Positions 1 through 5,170 of a DNA stretch of 5,170 bases are shown one piece after another. Position 1 is the stretch's first letter. Each line of letters starts with the position of its first letter. This DNA comes from an uncultured Spirochaetales bacterium (GTDB lineage Bacteria > UBP6 > UBA1177): contig CACZFE010000013.1 in assembly GCA_902780365.1 (NCBI GenBank), positions 1 to 5,170 on the forward strand. The letters run 5' to 3'. Below the pieces are notes generated by a model. It searched no databases, was not told where the DNA came from, and saw only the letters and a list, made by a program, of their open reading frames with translations. Position numbers and translations under genes: made by a program.

Positions 1-1
1 T

Positions 2-1120
2 TTGGTGTTATTTCTTCTTCTGACAGTCAGCCTTTGTCTGTCCGCCAATGCAGAGACATTGCTTTCTTTCGACTCCATTCATGCTCAGATTACTCTGGAT
101 GATTCCAAGTATATCATTCTGACACCTGATAATCTTGAGAAACATCAGGAATGGATGTCCAATCGCAACATCACTCCGGAAAGCCTTCTTGAAGACTGGA
201 ATGAGCGCGGAGTCCTCCTCCAGGCCTGGACGCTTGACTCGGATGCATGTCTTGAACTGACCGCTGTTCATGATGAATGGTCTGACAAGTATTTCGATCT
301 TGACCAGCAGACAAAAGCGATCCGTGCGTCCTATCGTTCTGCCCATCTGAAAGGGACGATCGGAAGCAGCGAAGGATACAAGTATCAGAGTGCCGAATGG
401 AAAAACACCAATCAGTACGGTCGATTCCTCATGCTGAAATATAAAAGAACGACCAACGGCACAACCACCAGAGGATATGCACGCCGTGCAGTCAGAAACG
501 GTTATACCATCACGCTGGATTATAAAGTCTTCGGGCGTTCACTGAAGACCGTTGACCTCAACGCACTCAACAAAGCCATCGGCACATGGCATTTTACCAC
601 CGTGCTTTCCGCTACAGCTGTCGGGTCGACAACATCCGGTGAAAAAATCGTCACCTCCAACGGCGTCAGTTCCAGTGCGGCTGCAACTGCCAATGCTGTG
701 TTCACGTCAGAGCCTCCGCATGAGACAAGTACAGGCACATTCAAAGTCAAGGGAACCTGCACTCCCAATCTTCACATTGTCGGCGTTCTCATGCGCATGT
801 CATCCAGTGAGCCGCTTCGAATGGAAACAGATGCCAGTAAGAAGGGGAATTTCACCTTTGACGTCAAACTGCCTGAAGAAGGCACCTGGCTGATGACACT
901 CACATTCAAGGATGGAACGCAGACCGTCGGTGAAACTGTTTTCCATACGACGAATTATTCTTCCACTGTTCTTCCCGTGAACTTCTCCAGTGAAGTTCCT
1001 GATGTTTTCCCGTCTGAAAAGCAGATCAAAGCGATGAAAACAGCCGGAATGAAACTGAAAAAACGGACGGTTTGTCAGCTCGCATACCCTGCTATCGTAA
1101 AATTACTCGAAAAAAAATAA
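2..1120 (+). CDS. exported protein of unknown function, 5' end outside window
   Basis: I do not recognise a named function. The frame is open from the left edge; the first codon visible is TTG at 2, but the peptide begins directly with a hydrophobic stretch (LVLFLLLTVSLCLSANA) that lacks the usual basic n-region, so the true start is almost certainly a few codons upstream. A signal peptidase I site is likely after residue 17 (A15-N16-A17 | E18). Residues 18 to about 202 form one mixed domain with a YGRFLMLKYKR stretch and a NGYTITLDYKVFGR stretch. A Ser/Thr/Ala-rich linker follows (about 203-238), then a beta-rich, Ig-like segment (about 239-327; motifs GTFKVKGTC, KKGNFTFDVKLPEEGTW). The last 45 residues are basic and look like the start of a second such module that stops early. 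From memory, similar exported proteins occur in gut Bacillota; this is unverified. All 13 Ile codons are ATC or ATT, unlike the next gene. The final codons overlap the promoter of the next gene, 52 bases before its start. Extracytoplasmic location is fairly sure; the role is unknown. Confidence 0.75.
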   Translation: MVLFLLLTVSLCLSANAETLLSFDSIHAQITLDDSKYIILTPDNLEKHQEWMSNRNITPESLLEDWNERGVLLQAWTLDSDACLELTAVHDEWSDKYFDLDQQTKAIRASYRSAHLKGTIGSSEGYKYQSAEWKNTNQYGRFLMLKYKRTTNGTTTRGYARRAVRNGYTITLDYKVFGRSLKTVDLNALNKAIGTWHFTTVLSATAVGSTTSGEKIVTSNGVSSSAAATANAVFTSEPPHETSTGTFKVKGTCTPNLHIVGVLMRMSSSEPLRMETDASKKGNFTFDVKLPEEGTWLMTLTFKDGTQTVGETVFHTTNYSSTVLPVNFSSEVPDVFPSEKQIKAMKTAGMKLKKRTVCQLAYPAIVKLLEKK

Positions 1121-1127
1121 AAAATAA
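1097..1127 (+). repeat. copy 1 of duplicated intergenic element
   Basis: A GTAAAA stretch, three extra bases, CTCG, a run of eight A, then TAAAAAATAA. The same order without the three extra bases and with seven A recurs at 4595-4621. In this copy the first part is read as the last codons of the upstream gene (V-K-L-L-E-K-K-stop), whereas in the second copy it starts with the stop codon of the protease gene and is non-coding. Confidence 0.75.
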
Positions 1128-1135
1128 TCTATAAT
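1107..1135 (+). promoter_or_regulatory. predicted promoter of the S8 protease gene
   Basis: The -10 box TATAAT (1130-1135) matches the sigma-70 consensus exactly. TCGAAA (1107-1112) matches TTGACA at four of six bases with a 17-base spacer that is almost all A with a few T. A start of transcription near 1142 would give a leader of about 30 bases beginning with a T-run (1142-1149). The same arrangement precedes the paralog at 4602-4629, which supports it as functional rather than chance in AT-rich DNA. The -35 hexamer lies inside the last codons of the upstream gene. Confidence 0.7.
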
Positions 1136-1161
1136 AATCCGTTTTTTTTCCTTGATTCGAC

Positions 1162-1166
1162 GGAGG
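1162..1166 (+). promoter_or_regulatory. ribosome binding site deciding the protease start
   Basis: GGAGG lies six bases before the ATG at 1173. It falls inside the alternative, longer reading frame that begins at the TTG at 1152, so it argues for ATG 1173 as the start. The paralog has GAGG at the same six-base spacing, and the protein sequence from ATG 1173 (MKKIFLVF) matches the paralog from its first residue. Confidence 0.88.
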
Positions 1167-1172
1167 TCCGTG

Positions 1173-4100
1173 ATGAAAAAGATTTTTCTTGTGTTTACAA
1201 TCTTTTTTAGTGTTCTTGCTGTAAGCGGTGCAGAGCTTTTCTACAGCGACGGAACAAGCATTCCGATGAAAAAATCGGAGGAATTGAGCGCGGTAAAAAC
1301 CACGGCGCGGGATGCGGATAATCAGAAAGGCGCTGTTTACCGCATGAATACCGGAAAATATGTCTATTCTTTTGTCAGCGGGAGCGGAAAAAAAGGGGGC
1401 GACACTCTTCCCGTTTATTTTCTGGGAAACGAACCTGTCGTTGCCGAAAGAACGCTGCTGTGGCGCGGTGAAAAACCGATCGAGTATATGGAAGAAAAGT
1501 ATAATATGAAACTTACCGAAATATTTCCGAGTTATCCGCTTTACGCTTTTTCTGTCGAAGGTGACAGCGTTGAAATTGCTGAAAAAATAGTGAAAAACAG
1601 CGACGGTTACGCGTTTGCCGATATCGTCCGCGAAACGACCCTTTATTTTGTGCCGGAAAGCGCACCGCAGGATGATTATTTCGGTACGCAATGGCATCTG
1701 CACAACACGGGAACGGCCTCGTTTCATTATAGCAATATCGATCTTGACAGACCTGTTGCGGCAAACGCCGACACAAAATTCCTTCAGATGCTCGAATTTC
1801 TGCACAACAACAATATTGAAGCTGATACGAATACGAAAATCGCGATAATGGATACCGGTGTTGCGCCTGATCATGAAGATCTGACGAACCTTGATGTCGG
1901 TTGGAACGCTTTGGAGAATAAAGAGGGCGGCTATCCCGACAGCAATGTGTCTGACACGGTTACTCACGGAACGACATGCGCCGGTGTGAGTGCCGGAGTC
2001 GGCAACGATATCGGAATGAGCGGAGTATGTCCGTGGTGCAGGATTTATCCTGTAAAATGGCAGACAGGACACGGTGCGACATCTCATTCAACTTCCGATA
2101 TGCTTCCCGTTTACGAAAAATATGTGGCGGATCCCGATATAACCACGATAAACTGCAGTTTCGGCCCGAGCTCTCAATACGGGATAAGCTATCTTTATCC
2201 TGGTGAAATCGAAGCGATACGAAGCTTTATGGAGCATGGAAGAGACGGAAAAGGCGGTGTTGTCGTCTATGCGTCAGGAAACGACGGTACCGATTCCTCA
2301 TACAACCGGCTTTTCGAATACGATTTCAAATTTGAAAGAAACGGTGTCGAAGTCAGCAACAGAGTCGTTACGGTAAACGCGACGACCGCATGGGATACCA
2401 GAGCCAAATATTCGAATTACGGCCCTGCATCCACTGTTTCCGCTCCTTCACTTTCGAACGGACCTGTGGTAGGTATTGCGACGGCTACGATCCCGGGTGC
2501 CGGAGAGTTCCCGGCAGCAGGCTCGGATTACACGCGTCTTTTCAGCGGAACTTCCGCTGCCGCTCCTGTTGTTTCAGGCTTGTTCGGCGTCCTGTTCAGC
2601 ATAAATCCCGATCTCACGCTTGAAGAGGTGATCGATATTCTGAAAAGAAGTGCCGACAAAATAAATCCCTCAACAGGTCTCTGGGATGAGAACGGTTTCA
2701 GTGTGAAATACGGCTACGGCAGGGTAAATCTTGAAAAAGCGGTGCGTCTCGCCCAAGGTTTTGAAATGTGCGGAAATGTTTCGACCGAAGTTTGCGGGAA
2801 CCATCTTGACGATGACTGCGACGGCTATGTCGATGAAGGTGAAGAATGTTCTTCACCGCTTCCTGCCGGAAAGCCGTGCTCAACGGATGCCGATTGTGTG
2901 AGCGGTCCGTGGACGGCTTCCGATGTTGTATGTCTTACATCTCGTGAGGCGTGGGTGTTTAACGGGGGATACTGTTTCGTAAAATCAAGTCTCTATTCCT
3001 CAAGTCTGACCTATTCCTTTGCACCGTGTCCCGATGGAACAAAGATTCTCGGCGGCAGAGAAAATAACTACGATTATTACTGTGCGCTTGAATGTAACAG
3101 AGAGCATCCTTGCCAGAGAGCGGGATATTACTGCACCGACGAAGTTCTCGGTATCTGTGTGCCGCTCTGTTCGAGCGATTCTGACTGCACTGAAGGTTAT
3201 TCATGCAGCAACAGCGGACACTGCACTTCGATGTGCGGAAACGGCAGGATCGATGACGGCGAGGCTTGCGACGACGGCGACGACAACGGTGCAACATACT
3301 GTGCTTACGGCGAGACGAGCTGCACTGTCTGCACCTCGGAATGCCAGCAGGCGGCCGGGAAGACTTCGTACTGCGGCGACCGCGCGATCGATCCCCACTA
3401 CGGCGAAGAATGTGACAAAGGTTCGTATTACAACGGAAATCTGAACTGCGCATACGGCGAAATGAGCTGCACTGTCTGCACATCTGACTGCAAGGAAACT
3501 GCCGGAACGATATCTTACTGCGGAGACGGAGTTACAAACTCGGGTTATGAGGGCTGCGACAACGGCTCAGACAACGGCAGGACCGACTGTGTTTATGGCG
3601 AACATTCCTGCACAGTCTGCACGGCTGACTGTCACACGGCGGTTGGAGCGACATCATACTGCGGCGACAGCAGAATAGATTCATCCAACGGGGAAGTTTG
3701 TGACAACGGCTCAGACAACGGCAGAACGGCATGCGCTTACGGTGAAACAGGCTGCGAGCTCTGCACGAATCAGTGCCAGAAAATTACAGGTGTGACATCA
3801 TACTGCGGCGACGGAAGAGTCGATGCGACAAACGGGGAGGGGTGCGACGATCCTTCGACAAACGGAATGATAACCGACTGCGCATACGGCGAGACTTCAT
3901 GCACAGTCTGCACGGCTGACTGTCACACGGCGGCTGGAGCGACATCATACTGCGGCGACGGAACAGTCGACAGCGCAAACGGCGAAGCGTGTGACAACGG
4001 GTTCGACAACGGCAGGATAAACTGTGATTACGGCGAAACTTCGTGCAATGTCTGCACGACTGAGTGTCAGATCGAGGCCGGAACGACATCTTTCTGCGGC

Positions 4101-4598
4101 GACGGGCATGTCGATACAGAAAACGGCGAGATTTGTGATGACGGAGCAGACAACGGGATGAACGGTCATTGCACTTCGGAATGCAAAGAGGAAGAGGAAC
4201 TTCCTGACGAAGGTGACACTGCTCCTGACGAAGGCGACACGACTCCGGATGAAGGCGACACTGCTCCGGATGAAGGCGACACGACTTCGGATGAAGGCGA
4301 CACGACTCCTGACGAAGGTGACACTGCTCCGGATGAAGGCGACACTGCTCCGGATGAAGGCGATACTGCTCCTGACGAAGGCGACACGACTCCGGATGAA
4401 GGCGACACGACTCCGGATGAAGGCGACACTGCTCCGGATGAAGGCGACACGACTTCGGATGATGAAAGCTCAGTTCAGTCTGATGATGACACTGTCGAAA
4501 TCGATGACAACTCTGAAGAATCGGTTTCTGATGACGATTCAGCATCTGAAAACGGAAAAATGAAAAAGAAAGGCGGCTGTTCGGTTCTTGTTCTGTAA
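1173..4598 (+). CDS. secreted subtilisin-like (S8) serine protease with DUF4215-type Cys-rich repeats and acidic tandem repeats
   Basis: Serine endopeptidase predicted to act outside the cytoplasm; the substrate is unknown. The protein is 1141 residues from ATG 1173. Order: signal peptide 1-20 (KK, hydrophobic core, S-G-A | E21); prodomain about 21-170; the DxYFxxQWHLxNTG entry to the subtilase fold (W174); catalytic Asp227 in IAIMDTGVAPDHEDL, His265 in THGTTCAG, oxyanion-hole Asn370 in YASGNDG, catalytic Ser461 in FSGTSAAAP. The triad is complete, so an active enzyme is expected. Then come a MopE-like acidic metal-binding-type motif (C541-C559, CGNHLDDDCDGYVDEGEEC), an irregular Cys-rich stretch with two CxxDxDC motifs (560-687), seven DUF4215-like repeats (688 to about 1004), twelve PDEGDT(A/T) units (1011-1094), an acidic tail, and the end KKKGGCSVLVL with Cys1136. 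No membrane helix is visible after the signal peptide. The Cys repeats imply disulfide formation after export. It has its own predicted promoter and is followed 63 bases later by a paralog. The domain calls rest on motif reading; the protease call is very secure, surface anchoring is inference. Confidence 0.96.
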   Translation: MKKIFLVFTIFFSVLAVSGAELFYSDGTSIPMKKSEELSAVKTTARDADNQKGAVYRMNTGKYVYSFVSGSGKKGGDTLPVYFLGNEPVVAERTLLWRGEKPIEYMEEKYNMKLTEIFPSYPLYAFSVEGDSVEIAEKIVKNSDGYAFADIVRETTLYFVPESAPQDDYFGTQWHLHNTGTASFHYSNIDLDRPVAANADTKFLQMLEFLHNNNIEADTNTKIAIMDTGVAPDHEDLTNLDVGWNALENKEGGYPDSNVSDTVTHGTTCAGVSAGVGNDIGMSGVCPWCRIYPVKWQTGHGATSHSTSDMLPVYEKYVADPDITTINCSFGPSSQYGISYLYPGEIEAIRSFMEHGRDGKGGVVVYASGNDGTDSSYNRLFEYDFKFERNGVEVSNRVVTVNATTAWDTRAKYSNYGPASTVSAPSLSNGPVVGIATATIPGAGEFPAAGSDYTRLFSGTSAAAPVVSGLFGVLFSINPDLTLEEVIDILKRSADKINPSTGLWDENGFSVKYGYGRVNLEKAVRLAQGFEMCGNVSTEVCGNHLDDDCDGYVDEGEECSSPLPAGKPCSTDADCVSGPWTASDVVCLTSREAWVFNGGYCFVKSSLYSSSLTYSFAPCPDGTKILGGRENNYDYYCALECNREHPCQRAGYYCTDEVLGICVPLCSSDSDCTEGYSCSNSGHCTSMCGNGRIDDGEACDDGDDNGATYCAYGETSCTVCTSECQQAAGKTSYCGDRAIDPHYGEECDKGSYYNGNLNCAYGEMSCTVCTSDCKETAGTISYCGDGVTNSGYEGCDNGSDNGRTDCVYGEHSCTVCTADCHTAVGATSYCGDSRIDSSNGEVCDNGSDNGRTACAYGETGCELCTNQCQKITGVTSYCGDGRVDATNGEGCDDPSTNGMITDCAYGETSCTVCTADCHTAAGATSYCGDGTVDSANGEACDNGFDNGRINCDYGETSCNVCTTECQIEAGTTSFCGDGHVDTENGEICDDGADNGMNGHCTSECKEEEELPDEGDTAPDEGDTTPDEGDTAPDEGDTTSDEGDTTPDEGDTAPDEGDTAPDEGDTAPDEGDTTPDEGDTTPDEGDTAPDEGDTTSDDESSVQSDDDTVEIDDNSEESVSDDDSASENGKMKKKGGCSVLVL
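3609..3668 (+). repeat. 60-base near-identical duplicate, copy 1 (in Cys-rich repeat 3)
   Basis: These 60 bases match 3900-3959 at 59 positions by hand comparison; the single change is T3643 against C3934 (Val to Ala). The flanking bases diverge, so the identity is local. Confidence 0.85.
3900..3959 (+). repeat. 60-base near-identical duplicate, copy 2 (in Cys-rich repeat 5)
   Basis: Partner of 3609-3668, offset by 291 bases (97 codons, in frame). It spans the end of repeat 5 and the first codons of repeat 6. Confidence 0.85.
4203..4454 (+). repeat. 21-base tandem repeat, 12 units, encoding PDEGDT(A/T)
   Basis: Twelve perfect-length 21-base units, in frame, encode PDEGDTA or PDEGDTT; unit 5 begins with Ser instead of Pro. 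A partial thirteenth unit (TCGGATGA) follows before the sequence leaves the repeat. Because the unit is a multiple of three, gain or loss of units changes the length of the acidic stalk without a frameshift. The high Asp/Glu density suggests an extended, possibly cation-binding linker between the Cys-rich repeats and the C-terminal tail. Confidence 0.95.
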
Positions 4599-4621
4599 AA
4601 CTCGAAAAAAATAAAAAATAA
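4595..4621 (+). repeat. copy 2 of duplicated intergenic element
   Basis: This is the counterpart of 1097-1127, running from the last base before the protease stop codon through CTCG, seven A and TAAAAAATAA. It lies in the 63-base gap between the two protease genes and contains the -35 hexamer and spacer of the downstream promoter. No GC-rich hairpin that could serve as an intrinsic terminator is visible in this gap. Confidence 0.75.
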
Positions 4622-4629
4622 AATATACT
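4602..4629 (+). promoter_or_regulatory. predicted promoter of the second S8-type gene
   Basis: TCGAAA (4602-4607), a 16-base A/T spacer, and TATACT (4624-4629, five of six consensus bases). Both the hexamers and the A-rich spacer copy the promoter at 1107-1135, with one base less spacing. The transcript would start near 4636 and carry a U-rich leader of about 26 bases. Confidence 0.68.
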
Positions 4630-4651
4630 CGTTCGTTTTTTGATTTTTATA

Positions 4652-4655
4652 GAGG
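4652..4655 (+). promoter_or_regulatory. ribosome binding site of the second S8-type gene
   Basis: GAGG, six bases before ATG 4662. The spacing equals that of GGAGG in front of the upstream protease, supporting both start choices. Confidence 0.85.
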
Positions 4656-4661
4656 TTCAAG

Positions 4662-5170
4662 ATGAAAAAGATTTTTCTTGTGTTCGCAATCTTTTTTGCG
4701 GTTGTGACTGTAAGCGCTTCTGAGCTTTTTTACAGCAACGGAACAAGTGTTTCCGTCATGAAAGCCGACAGTTACAGCGTCATCAAAAGCGCGTCAAAGG
4801 CATTTGTTCCTAAAAATGAGATCTACCGCCTCGATACGGGAAGCAGTATTTACTCTTTTATCAGCGGAAACGGCGGCGGACTTCCGGTTTATTTCCTCGG
4901 AGAAATGCCGGTCGTTGCTGAAAGAACCGTTTTCTGGCGCGGAACACAGTCCGTTGAATATATGGAAAAGAAATATGGAATGAAACTCGACGAAATACTG
5001 CCGGCTTATCCGCTTTACGTCTTTTCGGTGCAGGGCGACAGCGTTGAAGTCGCTGAAAAGATCGTAAAAGAAGGTGACGGATACGCGTTCCCCGATTTAG
5101 TTCGCGAGACAACACTCAGAATGGTGCCGGAAAGTGCTCCGAAAGATCCGTATTTTGATGTTCAGTGGCA
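4662..5170 (+). CDS. secreted subtilisin-like protease paralog, 3' end outside window
   Basis: The frame is open from ATG 4662 to the window end (169 codons plus two bases), with no stop. The protein starts MKKIFLVFAIFFAVV, with a signal peptide and likely cleavage around residues 19-20 (V-S-A or S-A-S before E21). The visible part corresponds to the prodomain of the upstream protease: in the 96-residue block from LPVYFLG to the YFxxQW motif, 70 residues are identical by hand count. It ends at PYFDVQW, the sequence that leads into the subtilase fold, so the catalytic Asp, His and Ser all lie outside the window and activity cannot be judged. The first 23 bases of both genes are identical. Its own promoter and ribosome binding site suggest independent transcription, although read-through from the upstream gene is possible because no terminator is visible. 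Whether it also carries Cys-rich or acidic repeats is unknown. Confidence 0.92.
   Translation, partial: MKKIFLVFAIFFAVVTVSASELFYSNGTSVSVMKADSYSVIKSASKAFVPKNEIYRLDTGSSIYSFISGNGGGLPVYFLGEMPVVAERTVFWRGTQSVEYMEKKYGMKLDEILPAYPLYVFSVQGDSVEVAEKIVKEGDGYAFPDLVRETTLRMVPESAPKDPYFDVQW

Larger units (their letters stand above)
3234..4184 (+). repeat. seven DUF4215 / Myxococcus cysteine-rich type repeats (within the protease gene)
   Basis: Repeats begin at 3234, 3372, 3519, 3660, 3804, 3951 and 4095 (residues 688, 734, 783, 830, 878, 927, 975). The first six are 46-49 residues with the pattern CGDGxVDxxNGExCDxGxDNG, then xCxYGExxCxxCTxxC and a spacer ending in T-S-(Y/F). Each has six cysteines at fixed positions. 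The seventh stops after CTSEC and lacks the YGExSCxVC insert. In this family such repeats are usually disulfide-bonded extracellular modules; a stalk or binding role here is inference. Confidence 0.88.

Noticed and set aside
1016..1105. Frameshift in the end of the first gene that would give an acidic tail similar to the protease C-terminus.
   Set aside because: The alternative frames give only loose similarity, one contains several stops, and the in-frame peptide still fits a beginning Ig-like module up to about 1085.
1110..1149. Possible intrinsic terminator from the A-run and the following T-run between the first two genes.
   Set aside because: Any hairpin would be A-U only with a long loop and no GC stem; the conserved promoter reading explains the A-rich stretch better.
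1152..1172. Longer start of the protease gene at TTG 1152 (seven extra codons).
   Set aside because: The GGAGG site lies inside this extension, the extra residues IRRRSV precede an ordinary signal peptide, and the paralog matches from ATG 1173.
1092..2087. 331-codon antisense frame opposite the protease prodomain and catalytic start.
   Set aside because: It opposes a strongly supported coding region with catalytic motifs, starts without a convincing ribosome binding site, and has no recognisable domain; it is a shadow of the coding strand.
4203..4454. CRISPR-like array of 21-base repeats.
   Set aside because: Units are directly adjacent without spacers and encode a regular acidic peptide in frame.
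4166..4563. Repetitive open frames on both strands across the acidic repeat (for example Ser/Pro-rich antisense peptide).
   Set aside because: A 21-base repeat without stop codons stays open in several frames by arithmetic; only the protease frame joins conserved domains.
4605..4648. Possible terminator hairpin between the two proteases (A-runs opposite T-runs).
   Set aside because: Pairing is imperfect and all A-U, and the T-run corresponds to the U-rich leader also seen before the first protease.

Overview
The window carries three genes, all on the + strand. The first is the 3' part of a gene for an exported protein I cannot name. The second is a complete gene for a large secreted subtilisin-like (S8) serine protease. 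The third is the first 169 codons of a close paralog of that protease, cut by the window end. No RNA genes, CRISPR array, insertion sequence or recognisable mobile element are visible, and no stretch over 300 bases lacks a gene.

The central protein (ATG at 1173, stop at 4598, 1141 residues) reads as a modular surface or secreted protein: signal peptide, prodomain, S8 catalytic domain with D227/H265/N370/S461, a MopE-like acidic Cys motif, an irregular Cys-rich segment, seven DUF4215 / 'Myxococcus cysteine-rich' type repeats, twelve seven-residue PDEGDT(A/T) repeats, an acidic Ser/Asp tail, and a very short C-terminus ending KKKGGCSVLVL. From family knowledge, this combination is typical of Myxococcota and other former deltaproteobacterial lineages with large secretomes. 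The moderate base composition and frequent ATA codons would fit a less GC-rich, uncultured member. This assignment is inference.

The two proteases are separate transcription units by appearance. Each is preceded by the same compact element, a TCGAAA -35-like hexamer, an A-rich 16-17 base spacer and a TATAAT or TATACT -10 box, then a U-rich leader, a GAGG-type ribosome binding site and a shared signal-peptide start. This looks like tandem duplication of a promoter-plus-gene unit, probably part of a larger local family continuing beyond base 5170.

The upstream gene (2-1120) looks different. It uses no ATA for its 13 isoleucines, against a hand count of 13 in 37 for the protease. From memory it resembles exported Bacillota gut proteins. 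Its last codons lie inside the promoter element of the protease gene, so its 3' end may be a recombination or assembly junction. Together the two proteases would act outside the cytoplasm in protein degradation or processing, with the Cys-rich repeats and acidic region as a stalk or attachment region.
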